64,000 nucleotides of DNA from Pseudeuparius sepicola (GCA_963920635.1 OY987298.1:4993691-5057690); one strand, 5' to 3'. Numbered from the stretch's first letter, positions 36,057 to 47,024 are shown. Numbers and translations: made by a program. The notes: generated from the sequence alone by a model not told the origin.

Positions 36057-36500
36057 TATTGTTGACAATAATTTATAAACTAAGTGACATTTCCTCAGCC
36101 ACGATTGTCTTTTCAACGTCCACGGCTAATATGATTTTCCAAGCGTTAAGCAAACCCAGCATTTTATGGGCAAAAAGTGGGTTTTTCGTAAATTAATCGA
36201 AAATTACTGCATTTAGGTATAGGAAACCTTACACAAAGTTGTCATTATTTTTAGTGGTGAATAAGATCGCATTAAAAAAATGGGGGTTTCCATTTGAAAA
36301 TTGAGAGATTTAAGCACATTTTGAATGGAAATTTTATTCATATTTTGTGTATAAGAACAAATTTATTTCTCAGCAGAGATCACTAGGTCAGGGCTTCTGT
36401 TACACGATGCCAAAAATTAGTTTTGAAATTTCGCGGTTTTGTCGTATAAATTGCTAATTAACTTTATGTCTGCACCTGTAATTAAATATCTCAAAAACGA

Positions 36501-38420
36501 TTGGATTTAGACATAGGACATGTTGCATGTTTTTGTTCCAAAATGATGCCTAGAATCCAAAAATGCAATAATATACAGGGTATTCCATTTGAGATAAGAA
36601 AGTTGATATCGACTTCCGGTATAACCGGAAGTGCCAGATTCACCAAAATATTTTAGTTGAGCAGCGCCCATCGGCGTTGGTGAGGTGCCAAATTTTCAGA
36701 ATTTTCCTACTTTTAGTTTTCTATATATAGATCGATGCAATTCGTGGTGGGATCACCGATAATAATATTCCACTATATTGCCAGCATTAATTGACCTCTC
36801 TACATTCGCATCACGGAAACTCATTCTCCGAGAGTATCATACTTTTACTGCTCCGGCTAATTCAATAAACCAACTACTGCAGAAAGCTGCAGGGTTAAAT
36901 GGCTTAATTCAGTACAAGATTATATAAATGAGCGCCCATTAGAATAATTTGCAAGCGCAACAATAGCGAAACTCCAGGGGAAGTTAATAATTTGGTCGTC
37001 AGTTTCGCGCGAAACTGTTGCATCCGGGGAAGCTATTTTTTCACTGCATTGCAGGGTTGAGCCCTTAGAGTTATTATTTTAATAATCCGTCTACAAAAAA
37101 AAACTCACTGTAGAATCCTCCGACCAAAAATCCATACTTAGATGAGTAATGTTCTGTCGTCAAGCAGTAGAATTGTTTGTTATGAAGAATAGCAAAATAC
37201 CCAACATCAATTACTTGTTGATAAACAGCAATTATCAGGGGTAATATAGTAAGTGGTGTGCCTATTATCGATAATACCTTTCGTTAATTTTACGAATTAT
37301 AATCCCAAAGCTGAAAATACCACGACTGCGCAGCAGCACGTACCAGTTTGTGCGTTCCACACTGTTCTAAATTATGCAGCTTATAAATTATGTTGCGGTA
37401 CTATTAAGCATTATTGTATCAATGAATTTATATAACTTTTACATTGCTAAATTTTGGTTATTGGACCTTCGTCTCCATTTAAATTTATGACACATTCAGA
37501 AAATAAACCAAAGCTGACAGGATGTAGGTATAATCGCATTTGCCTTGGATATCCAAGCGTCATGTTTGTTTACTCGAACGCTACAGTCGAAGCTGTCAAT
37601 AAACTCGTTTAAACTGAATCGTTTTGGAAATGGAAACATAGAAAAAATGAATACAGAAATTATTAAATCGTATTCGAGAAATAATCTCGACAAATACCAC
37701 TCGTGCCGGAATTTTTCTAGATAATTTTATTCTCAAGCCCTATTTGCCCATTAGCAAAACCACTCGTACAAATTGGGCTTTTATTTTCAGAGATAAAATC
37801 CCGAGAACGAAGCTCGAGGGATTTTATCAGAAAATAAAAGACCAATTTATACTCGTGATCTTTCTAGGCAAAATAGTGCTTTCGAAAAAATTATCGATAA
37901 AATTTCCAGCACTTGTGATATTACATACGATTATACCACTAGTGGTATTATCGCTGAAATCATCACCTGATTGATTAATATTTCAAAAATCATATCATTT
38001 CATTGGTTCATATTGGCCGGCGTTGAATTCTCTATTTAAGTCCCCATGGGCATTTTAGAAGGCTAAAAATTAAAATAAAATTTAAAATCATTCAAGATCA
38101 TTGGAACCACTTGTTCCTCTTCACATAAATAAGGACGCTTGGTTTTATACACACATCGTTTACTGCAAGATGATCTGGACATGTTCTTTTTTTCTTTACA
38201 GCTGGACTGTAGGATCAAGTAGGTATTTTGTTTCTAAAAATGTCGCTCCATTTTTGCCTTAAATTTGGGTCTACAGGAAACCTAAAAATAATGGTAAATT
38301 GAGTAATTATTAAATTAAAATGTGTCAACAAAAATATCCCCAAAAAGGTGCTAAGCCAACCATTCCCAAACATTTTCTTTTGTAAATTGTAGAAATATTT
38401 AACATTTATTTTTATAAAAA
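36501..38420. other. No recognisable gene; isolated transposon ends
   Basis: A lone TACAGGGTATTCC end occurs near 36572. A hairpin (GATAAAATCCC with inverse GGGATTTTATC) lies at 37793-37829 within sequence repeating CACTCGT and AATTTTTC motifs (37650-37960). Open frames here carry no known domain. Confidence 0.4.
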
Positions 38421-38423
38421 AAT

Positions 38424-39427
38424 ATATCTTGACATTTTTTCGTAAATTTGGTCGTTTCAGGGCAATTGTACGTAATGTTTGTGATTTATTACATATAGGG
38501 GCAGGTAAAAGTAATTAATTCAAATCAGACATTTTTAATTAATGGCAAACTATATCAATTTAACAATTTTTACATTATAATACGTGTTCCAAGTGCCTTC
38601 CCATCATTTCTAAACATTTTTGGCATCGATATAACAGATAAGCTACCGCACAACGAATGGTAGCTGGTAGCTCGGTTTGTTTTGAGAGTTTCCACATTTT
38701 CTCCAATTTTGAGCCTTAGTTCATCCCTGGTGTCGGATACCGTGTTATAAATTTTTTCTTTTAAATATTCCCAAACAAATTAATCAAGAAGCCAAGAAAT
38801 TGGTCCAATTCCATCAGTTTCTGGTTGTCGAGGCGGAAAACGACCAATCCAGCGGTGCGGAAAATTCTCGTTTAACCAATTCCACACTTGTGTAGCCTCA
38901 CCCTAATATTTAGCAGCAGATCTTGATGTAGTTTTGCTTTAAATAAAAATTTTTAATTTGAATTAATTATTTTTACCAGTTATTTGCCACAATATTGTAA
39001 TAAATCACAAACATTACAATTACGCCGAAACGACCAAATCTACGAAAAAATATCAAGAGAAATTTTTTGCTTAGAATTGAATGGCCTATTCAGAAATATG
39101 TTTCTTTTTTATTTTATGCAAGGCCGTACTATTTTTTTGTCGAATTATTAATACCAGTTACCCATATCTCCGCCACTGGTAAATTTTAAAACATGATATT
39201 TCGTATTATTATAGTCCTATATTCGCATATGTTGTGTACTAAATTTAGTTTTGATATCTCTTATTTACGTAGAAAAAAATTAAAACCATTTTATTTTCAA
39301 AACTTGACCACCCTGTATCTTGAAAACTAATGCCCAAACGAACTAAGTTTATGTAGGAAACTCACATTATTTGTTCATGTTGTATCGGTTCTTAAATTTT
39401 CGGTATTTAAAAGTGAATCACCCTGTA
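38424..39427. mobile_element. Degenerate DD41D-type transposon remnant
   Basis: The right terminus is ATCACCCTGTA, ending at 39427. CGCCACTGGT lies 248 bp inside that end, as in related elements. A decayed C-terminal transposase fragment is on the minus strand (38600-38908). Inverted blocks with AATTTGGTCGTTTC occur near 38440 and 39030. A second family end (GACCACCCTGTA) at about 39306-39318 suggests nesting. Confidence 0.6.
38600..38908 (-). pseudogene. Decayed DD41D transposase C-terminal fragment
   Basis: The minus-strand translation gives WLNENFPHRWIGR, a disturbed PPRQP block, and then LLD-stop-FVWEYLKEKIYNT. The last part matches the LDFFxWGxLKxxVY signature around the third catalytic aspartate. 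A TAA stop interrupts the signature and several consensus residues (WPPRSPDL) have changed, so it is non-functional. Confidence 0.7.
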
Positions 39428-40200
39428 TTTTAGATTCCCTTAGTCCAACGATAGGTATACAGTTTTATACTATAGCTTATGAATTTTTTTTTATAAATTT
39501 TGCAAAGAAGATATGAGATTCCAGGCAGAATATTAAAAAAAAGATTATTAATAATAACTATACAGGGTGTCCGGTAAGTTCGGGGAAATCTCTCGCCAGC
39601 GTGTTGGTGACGTCAAAATATACCTGGTGTTTCATATATTTTTTTCCCCTAAAGTACTCCGTAACAGAACTACAGGGTCCCAAAGGGGTACTCACTGCTT
39701 TACATTTTTTGATTTAACTTTTGAACGCCCTTGTATATTTTGATGAAATTTTGGAATTTTGCATAGACGGTAAAAACCAATTACCTCATATTTGAATCAT
39801 GCTTGGACAATGCCGTGGAAGTCAGGAACGGACTTCACGCAATACCCATGGGCTCAAAATTTTGACTGGTATAAATTTAAAAAGCCGAAAACAATTTTTT
39901 TTAAAGCCTTGAACATTTCTCTTCAAAAAAGGTACTCTTTATTCGTTTCGAAAAAGTCAACCGTTTTCATGGAAAAATCGCTTTTTTGAAATCCGTAACT
40001 TAAGATGCAATAATGGAAACTACCAGAATTTAGTGTTTTCACCTGACGGATAACAACAATTACGTGTGACAAGATTTGTCAATAATTTTTATTAGCACAC
40101 TGCAATTTTCAGTAGGCATTAATATCGAGAAAATGAAAAAAAACAATGAAACTGTTTAAAAATAGTTTAATAAAGTTTGGTTATAAAGAAAATGTTTCGT

Positions 40201-41340
40201 TTAGTCGGGCAAATGTTCAAAGTGAGCTCCTTCTACCCGAATACATTTGCTTATCCTGCGAATTTTTTCTTGCTGCACCCTAAACAGCATTTCAGGATCA
40301 TTTCGAATTTGATCAGAATAGTGAAATATTCTTTCCAATAACTCTTCCCTGGTATTTACAGGAGTTGAATATACTAGTCCCTTGAGATGACCCCAGAAAA
40401 AAAAATCTAACGGATTGAGGTCAGGAGACCTAGGTGGCCACAAAACAGGTCCTCCTCGGCCTATCCAACGATTGTCAAAGTGCTGGGTTAAGTAGAGACG
40501 TACCTCCCGGGAATAATGTGGGGGAGCGCCATCGTGCATAAACCACATTTGATTCCTTATTTGTAAGGGCACATTTTCCAGTAAATCATTTAAATTATTT
40601 TGTAAAAAATGTAAATACAGAGCTCCATTCAAACGTTCATCCAAAACAAAAGGACCAATCAAATTATTCCCAATTATCCCTGCCCAAACATTAACCAGAA
40701 ATCTTTGTTGGTGCTTGATCTGAACTATGGCGTGAGGGTTTTCGTCATGCCAAATGTGCAGATTTCGACTGTTGGTAATACCGTCTCTCGTGAAGCCAGC
40801 TTCGTCGCTAAATAAAACAATTTCTGTGAAACTCGGATCGCCTATAAATTGTTGCAAAAACCAGTTTGCATAGTTAAGCCGTGGACGATAATCATTCGGA
40901 GACATTGCATGCACTTTTTGGACGTGATAAGGATAAAGTAGCTGTTCTCGCAATGTTTCATGAACAACCCCCTTTGTGGTATTTAACTGAGCTGCAAGCT
41001 TACGAACGCTATTAGAAGGGTTTTCGGATATTTCATCCAATATGTGCTCTTCTAAGTTTTGATTTCTTGCTCTCCTTTGCGGCCCTTCCCCACCACGACG
41101 AGGTAAAAAACTACCTAATGTAAATTTTAGGAGACTGATTTAAGACATTCTAAACTCGGTTTGTTTACTACCTGTTTCTCTTAAACGACGATCAACTCTC
41201 ACAAATGTTTTTCGATTTGGCAAATTGCGATTTGGAAATCTTTGAGCATAAATTCTGCTTGCCTCCAGAGAATTGCAGTGTGCTTGTCCATAAATTAAAT
41301 GCATGTCTGCATATTCGGCATAAGTATAAAAATGCTCCAT
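40201..41340 (-). CDS. Mariner-like DD41D transposase, two exons
   Basis: Exon 1 is 41340-41172 (56 codons plus one base) and exon 2 is 41114-40201. The 57-nt intron (41171-41115) begins GTAGTAAACA and ends ACATTAG. It contains an in-frame stop that would otherwise split the protein. Residues 1-60 form the helix-turn-helix domain (EYADMHLIYGQAHCNSLEAS, then RFPNR). After the junction come LPRRGG and a second DNA-binding region. The catalytic aspartates are at about residue 160 (FSDEAGF), 251 (MHDGAPPH) and 293 (PDLNPLDFFFWG). The last two are 41 residues apart, matching the DD41D (rosa-like) group of IS630/Tc1/mariner. The C-terminus EGAHFEHL is usual. At 360 residues it has the normal family length. 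The intron is inferred from splice signals and restored homology; transcript data are not available. Confidence 0.88.
41115..41171 (-). other. Putative 57-nt transposase intron
   Basis: The intron is GT-AG on the minus strand. Exon 1 ends AGAAACAG and exon 2 starts GTAGTTTTTTACC; the intron itself also starts GTAGT. Its length is a multiple of three but it contains TAA. Splicing converts a stop-interrupted frame into the family sequence RLRETG-SFLPRR. The alternative is that this is an ordinary nonsense mutation with inserted sequence. Confidence 0.75.
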
Positions 41341-42384
41341 TGCTAATAAAAATTATTGACAAATCTTGTCACACGTAATTGTTGTTATCCGTCAGGTGAA
41401 AACACTAAATTCTGGTAGTTTCCATTATTGCATCTTAAGTTACGGATTTCAAAAAAGCGATTTTTCCATGAAAACGGTTGACTTTTTCGAAACGAATAAA
41501 GAGTACCTTTTTTGAAGAGAAATGTTCAAGGCTTTAAAAAAATTTGTTTTCGGCTTTTTAAATTTATACCAGTCAAAATTTTGAGCCCATGGGTATTGAG
41601 TGAAGTCCGTTCCTGACTTCCACGGCATTGTCCAAGCATGATTCAAATATGAGGTAATTGGTTTTTACCGTCTATGCAAAATTCCAAAATTTCATCAAAA
41701 TATACAAGGGCGTTCAAAAGTTAAATCAAAAAATGTAAAGCAGTGAGTACCCCTTTGGGACCCTGTAGTTCTGTTACGGAGTACTTTAGGGGAAAAAAAT
41801 ATATGAAACACCAGGTATATTTTGACGTCACCAACACGCTGGCGAGAGATTTCCCCGAACTTACCGGACACCCTGTATATAAAACTAAACCCCATAATAA
41901 GTATTCAATTTAAAATGTTACCTACGCAATACTGGATATTTTGAAGTAGTTACTCTCTAATGTAGTTTATCACCTAATTCTGTCCATATTTCGCGAGCTA
42001 ATAGCAAAAATAAAAGAGTTATGATGCACCCTGTACAGTGTTTTCTTTTTTTGCAAAAAATAATTCTGATGACTTCAACTTTTGCATAAAAGTTCTCCCC
42101 AAACATAAGAATACCAGAAGTGTGTACGTCACAATATACTGAAATACCTCAAACCAGAGCAAACAAATAATAATTTTGTTACGCAAAAATCTATACACAA
42201 AACCAAAACCCGTAAATGAAGCGCAATCTTTATTTCCGTGCACGGCACCGGGTTATACTGGCCCAACTGGCTCACGTCGACACCTGCTCCATGGATCTCC
42301 CAAACGCCGACCAATCAAACCGCTACGCTCGCTTTCTTATTGGCTGCCATCCTTGACTAGGTCGACGTCGACCGCATAAAAACC

Positions 42385-42480
42385 TTTGAATTTCATACGG
42401 GTGATTTCGGATAAGTCTGGTAAATAGATCGCGCCCCGCATATATTGTTCAAAGCGAGTTCATTTTTATACTATACGTTA
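42385..42480 (+). repeat. Dispersed repeat family R2, copy 1
   Basis: CATACGGGTGATTTCGG, AAGTCTGGTA and ATAGATCGCGCC recur in the same order and orientation at about 47055-47200. The second copy has about 35 bp extra in the middle. Both end before a sequence like GAGTTCATTTTTATACTAT. Class unknown. Confidence 0.65.
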
Positions 42481-43323
42481 CAATATACTGAAATAGGTAC
42501 CCTTATCGTTGATATTAGATGACCGCCACTTTGGTCTTGATCACAAAAAATATTAGTACATATTCGGCTAATTACTTTTAAAATAACATCAAATAAAAGT
42601 CAAACGCCATTATAGAATACCCGTTTTAGTCTTCACATTCTTCAAAGTAAATATTCGAAGCCCACTCTGCTTAACGGTCTGAAGGCGAGAATTCTCAGCA
42701 AAATTACAGGAACATTTTTCTACTTTAACATTTTCTTCGGATCCCGAATTCTCCCGTACACGTGGTATAAATTACTAACGCCTAAACAAACGATACCCGC
42801 GGGGGCGTAAAAACATACCAGCTAGGTGGGCTTAGGCCCGGACTTTAACCCATTAACGCCTGAATTATGTATTTTTTCAAATTTCGATATTTTTTCTTAA
42901 ATAACTGTAAAAAATGACTCCCTGAAACGAAAATATTTTATTCCAAAAATATCTGAGTAGTACTTTTTGAAATATAGGCTGTGGCCATATGGTAACGCTA
43001 GGAGCTTGTGAAGTCAAAGTGTCTAATTTTATAAGAAACCAAAAAGGTTTTGGCAGTTATTTGGAAAGCAATGAAACAGTGTAATATCGTCAAGTATATA
43101 TTATTTTCAATAATATGCAATAGCAGATTATGCTATCGACAATGGAATGGCTGGAAATAGTCAATACACAAGGCTACATTACACTTTCAGCACATTGTTC
43201 TAATTATGGACTTGCATGTACTGCGCGCGCACCTTCTTTTTTTATGGCCTTCTGTATGCTGAACAAAGTGGTCAATTCTATCAAATCTAATATTATCTGA
43301 AATACGGCTATTATCTGAGGACT

Positions 43324-43906
43324 CTATTGATCCTGCACGTCTTCCAGCACCTTTAGGACGAACTTGATACGCAAGTTGTTAGTTAGGGTGCACCGTGTTG
43401 GACTTCTATTTTCTCGAATTGTCCCAATGGCGGAATAGCCGCGAAATTGCAAAAAAGAAAATAGTGCTGGATTAGAAAATAAATTATCCATATAGAAAGT
43501 ATACCCCAACTGTCTTTTTCCTAGCGGAAGTTCATCTAACATTATCAGAAGTGGGCTAGCGGCTTTACCAAATAGAACATCATAGTCCGAATTCATTTTA
43601 GGACTCTTTCCCTGATAAAAATCAAAGTTTATTAGGTAGCCATCTTTAGTGTTTATAAACACTAAATCTGGAGCCTATAGGCTCCAGATTTTGTAGCCAA
43701 ACCTGATTGGCTTGCCCCGAATAAACTGTTTGCAACTGTGCTTCGCATAATACTTTACCATACTTTCATCGTATGCTAGGTTCAATTCCGGAACAAAATT
43801 GTGGATACATCGATCTTTTAGCATTTCAATCATTGGTCTAAGTTTCATCATTGTAAATCATATCTAGTGCTTGAGAAACTGAGAATCCTCTCCTGGATTT
43901 GAAAAA
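43324..43906 (-). pseudogene. Broken piggyBac transposase fragment
   Basis: The minus-strand pieces read in order SRRGFSVSQALDMIYND, frameshift, KLRPMIEMLKDRCIHNF, NLAYDESMVKYYAKHS and FIRGKPIRFGYKIWS. A TAG follows, then NTKDGYLINFDFYQG and LGYTFYMDNLFSNPALF. These are characteristic of the PGBD/DDE_Tnp_1_7 catalytic domain: DESM holds the first catalytic aspartate and MDNLF the second. The N-terminus and the C-terminal cysteine-rich domain are absent. The break between IWS and NTKDGYL coincides with two perfect palindromes (43648-43691). Confidence 0.85.
43648..43691. repeat. Two adjoining perfect palindromes inside the transposase
   Basis: Positions 43648-43663 (AGTGTTTATAAACACT) and 43664-43691 (14-bp half AAATCTGGAGCCTA plus its exact inverse) abut with no gap. 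Together they insert a stop and about ten foreign residues at a conserved point of the piggyBac domain. This is what template switching on a folded strand would leave. Confidence 0.85.
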
Positions 43907-44460
43907 TAAATATTTACTGAATGTAAGCGCCTAGCGTTGCCATATGGCAACAGTCATGTTTACGAATATGTAAGTCAGCTAGTTTTTAGTAAAATGTCTT
44001 TATATTTTGTCAATGAATACTCTAACGCATTCTATACATAAATATAAATCCAAAGTAACAAAAATATGTGACACATAAAAATAAACATACTTACTCAAAC
44101 CGAGGCTCCATTTTTTTCGATGATTTATTTGAATGGTATATTCTAGCACTGCTCACACTCTAACAATCAAATGTAAACTGAATTTGCCAGTACGAATGTA
44201 TTCCAAACAGTAATACGTCGGTAATAAGATTCCTACCGTAAACGAAATAAAATCGCTGACAAGTTAGGACGCGTCGAAAAGATCACCTGTTGGACGTTGC
44301 CATATGGTAACGCAAGGCGCTAAGGGGTTAATATAAACACTTAACGCTAAAAACCATAATATACAAAAGTCTATTTCGGGTTGTATTTATCGTCCACAGA
44401 TATTAACTTAGTGTAACAAAAATATCAGCTTTCTTGGACAAATATAAGTTTTATTATTAA

Positions 44461-44512
44461 ATCATGCCAACGTTTCGACTCCGTTCGCAGTCATCATCAG
44501 TGATACTCACAT
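44461..44512 (-). ncRNA. Hammerhead-like motif D (degenerate or variant)
   Basis: On the minus strand CTGATGA (44500-44494) is followed by an extra T, stem II GACT/AGTC with loop GCGAACGG, then GAAA and a very short ACGT stem III. The arrangement parallels motif C, including the additional T. The triplet after stem III (GTT) is permitted, but its first following base does not pair with the base before the core. Stem I is weak. It is a candidate Penelope-type variant or a decayed ribozyme. Confidence 0.35.
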
Positions 44513-45545
44513 ACACACTTTTTCATATAAATAAAATTCTTAAAAACAAATAATACTTACACAGACGGTACAGATTTTTTATTATTATGAATATTTATTA
44601 TTTTCAATTAGCAAAGTCAGAGAGATGGCCTAATAATAATTATTGTGACTGGGAGTTTCAAACAGAATTCATGATGTTTGGAGAATCATTGCCCTCAAAC
44701 ACTCACCTAGATTTGCCAAGTCAATCTGTCTTCAAAATTGCTCATAATACCAATGTTGGCGTTATTATCAATACCAGGAGCACCTACTTCTCCGCCAACA
44801 CAAGGTATACTGACAGTACGAGTTTTTTTAAAAGAAAATATCAAGGTGCGAAATTATTTGTTATAAATTGTTTACAATGTAATGGGCATGTGTATTTAAA
44901 TTAACTGTATATTTGGACATATATGGCATTTCCAGAAAGAGGCCTTTTTTAAGGTTTGTTTCTCGATCTAATATTTCAGTGGCCAATATAGCAAAAATTG
45001 CAATTTACACAATTTTACAAAACCAAACAATATCTATAGATTACAAATGTCGATAACCCAAAAACAGACCTTGCAAAACACTATATGGTGTAGCATTTTT
45101 ATTTTCCAATATCTCCAAACTTATAAAATGCTCCATTTCTACTCTAATTCTTGTTACGTTGTGATTATCCCTTATTGCTTTCTCCCTACCCTGTACATCA
45201 GTTCCCAAAAAAAAAAAAATAAGAGGACCCTTACCTATGCAACCAACAATACACCTGATTTCAAATATGGCGCGCTAGCGTAGCGAATGACGTGTCCATC
45301 GCTTGACATTTTTCAGTAGGCGATGGCCATCGTTTGTTTGTTTATTGATTTTTTTTTATTTTTGAAAAAGAAGCGTTCCAGGCGACGATACCGAATCCGG
45401 CAAAAAAAGCCCAAATATTAGATTGCCGAAGTGGATTTGATTTAATCTAACAGTAAACCAATCTCTGAAGATATACTGAAGGGTGCCGTGATTTCTGGAT
45501 ACGGTCTGACCTAATTTCTGTTGTCATTCCTGCGTAAGATTTTCT
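44513..45545. other. No recognisable gene
   Basis: A 105-residue open frame at 44587-44904 has unbiased composition but no domain I recognise and no splice context that makes it convincing. The rest is AT-rich, with a GC-richer patch around 45267-45330. Confidence 0.4.
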
Positions 45546-46560
45546 GTACAGGGTGGCCCATCCAAGCGGAAAAAGTGTGCTACGTGGAGACAGATTAACA
45601 TAAAATCGTCATTCAAAAAATGAGGTTGTAGTAAAAATTAAGGGGAATTCGAGGGTGTACCCTAATTTTGTGTACGGGGGTCGGTAAAAAAGTTATCGCG
45701 AAAAAACATTTTTTGCAAAAAAAAATAATATTTTTTTACCTACATATCCATTAGAGAACCTTTAAGTAGTATTCCCGAATATTCAGTTTTTTAATATAAC
45801 TTCCGGTTATAGCGGAAATGAAAGTGGTTTACTCTACTTTACAACTTACACATTTCTCTTAACCATCACAGGATTTCTTTTTTAATTCTGAATCTAACGA
45901 TATATAATTTGACCTATTTATCTCCAACCGTTACCGAGATATTTATCGGAGAAGCTCCATCAAACTAGATACATGGTCTCATGGTCGGTGTCTGATGTTC
46001 GATCTGAGTAGGCCAAACAATAAAACCAAATTTATGACAAATCAAGTCAGCCATGATAATAAAACTGACAAGCGAGTAGGCTGAATGTTGAAGTGGCTAT
46101 AGCCATTCAACTGCATTCAACTTAATTAAAAATCTCGTAGAAATTATGAAACATTTATTATTTTTACTGCTATCATATTTATTAAAACAACAACAATATG
46201 ATTAGTTATTAAAAATTAGTTAGAAGTTCATTTACATTAAATGTTCAAAATGGTTTCCATTATTATTTACACATAACCTAAGTCTTTTTAAGAAATTTTT
46301 TCGGACATTTTCAAAGATTAAGGGACGATTGTTTAAACTATCAATTTCTAATTTTACTCGTCTTTTAATCTCCTCAATATTTTCAGGGCGGTTCTTATAA
46401 ACTTTATTTTTTAAATGCCCCCACAATAAAAAATCCAAGGGGGTTAAATCTGGACTACGTGGCGGCCACCTTATCGTTCCATGTTTACCAATCCAATTTT
46501 CAAACGAATTGTTCAAAAATTCCGTTATGGGCCCACAGTTATAATTATAATAAGCCTTTT
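45546..46560 (-). mobile_element. Truncated DD41D-type element
   Basis: One terminus is visible: TACAGGGTGGCCCATCCAAG at 45547. The minus-strand transposase fragment at 46232-46530 reads toward it, as expected. The opposite terminus and the first two-thirds of the transposase are missing beyond about 46560. A similar terminus in reverse (GATGGGCCACCCTGTA) is at 53624-53640, belonging to another copy. Confidence 0.75.
46232..46530 (-). pseudogene. DD41D-type transposase C-terminal fragment
   Basis: The frame covers about 99 residues, from GPITEFLNNSFENWIG through RWPPRSPDLTPLDFLLWGHL (third catalytic aspartate) to LCVNNNGNHFEHLM at the normal C-terminus. It ends with an authentic stop at 46232. 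Sequence before it no longer encodes the DG motif of the second aspartate, so the domain is incomplete. Confidence 0.85.
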
Positions 46561-46851
46561 CAAATTTTACTGATTATATTCTCGAAATAAAGAATTTCAA
46601 GAAAATCGTAAAAGCTCCTAAACATTTTGGAGTTTCCCTATATTACTCTCTTGTTTAAAATAAATATTTTTCGTTATTACATTGATCGTCTATCTTTATC
46701 ACGAGATCCACAAATTCGAGTTAAATAAATTTAGTATAAAATTTGAATACGGAATTTTACAAAAACGGAAAAAGATAATGCCAGAAAGTTTATTACCATT
46801 TTGATTGCCTTGATGAGCAGATTTCAAAAATCCAATAATGTACAGGGTGTT

Positions 46852-46908
46852 CCATTTTAAAAAATTAAGTTGCCATTGGTCCAACTTTTTTGGAACCCCC
46901 TGTACACT
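46852..46908. repeat. Very short TIR pair with TACAGGGTG ends
   Basis: TACAGGGTGTTCCATTTTAA and, about 40 bp later, TTTTTTGGAACCCCCTGTA form an inverted pair. It is probably what remains of a mariner-type element after loss of almost the whole interior, or two unrelated solo ends. Confidence 0.45.
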
Positions 46909-47024
46909 AAACGGCCATGGCATAAAAAAGTATTCGCCCAACCATTGATTTTGCTTTTTGAATCATCCTTTTATATTAAAAAACAAAAAAGTTAGGTGGG
47001 GGGCTAATTCTCAGTGAATAACCC

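Larger units (their letters stand above)
35265..36500. repeat. 1.2-kb palindrome with transposase N-terminal exon in both arms
   Basis: Positions 35265-35860 and 35925-36500 are inverted copies around a loop of about 65 bp. The inner parts of the arms carry the same transposase N-terminal domain in opposite orientations. The left arm includes TATACAGGGTGTTCAC at 35416; the right equivalent has lost the CAGGGTG letters. Sequence outside the transposon end (for example AATTACAGGTGCAGAC) is also inverted. The palindrome therefore extends beyond the transposon and arose by inverted duplication of a transposon end plus flanking DNA. Confidence 0.85.
39561..41877 (-). mobile_element. Complete DD41D transposon with 537-bp TIRs
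   Basis: The TIRs occupy 39561-40097 and 41341-41877, both 537 bp and almost identical. They begin TACAGGGTGTCCGG and are flanked by TA on each side. The 1243-bp interior is filled by a minus-strand transposase whose ATG (41340) is the first base after the right TIR. Removing a 57-nt GT-AG intron gives one uninterrupted frame of 360 codons. Intact termini, matched TIRs and an open transposase suggest recent and possibly current activity. It is the best candidate here for a source of transposase acting on the shorter TACAGGGTG elements. Confidence 0.9.
42845..44331 (-). mobile_element. piggyBac-like element, TTAA-flanked
   Basis: TTAA duplications at 42845-42848 and 44328-44331 bound the element. 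The termini are CCCATTAACGCC and, read inward from the right, CCCCTTAGCGCC, giving short imperfect TIRs. Three copies of a palindromic subterminal motif (GTTGCCATATGGTAAC or close) lie near 42984, 43936 and 44297. The minus-strand transposase is partial and interrupted. At 1487 bp it is shorter than autonomous piggyBac elements, which usually exceed 2 kb. Confidence 0.87.

Noticed and set aside
42066..42072. CTGATGA as a hammerhead core
   Set aside because: The following bases cannot form stem II and there is no GAAA.
44587..44904. 105-residue open frame as a gene
   Set aside because: No family resemblance and no supporting splice or promoter context. Left as unassigned sequence.
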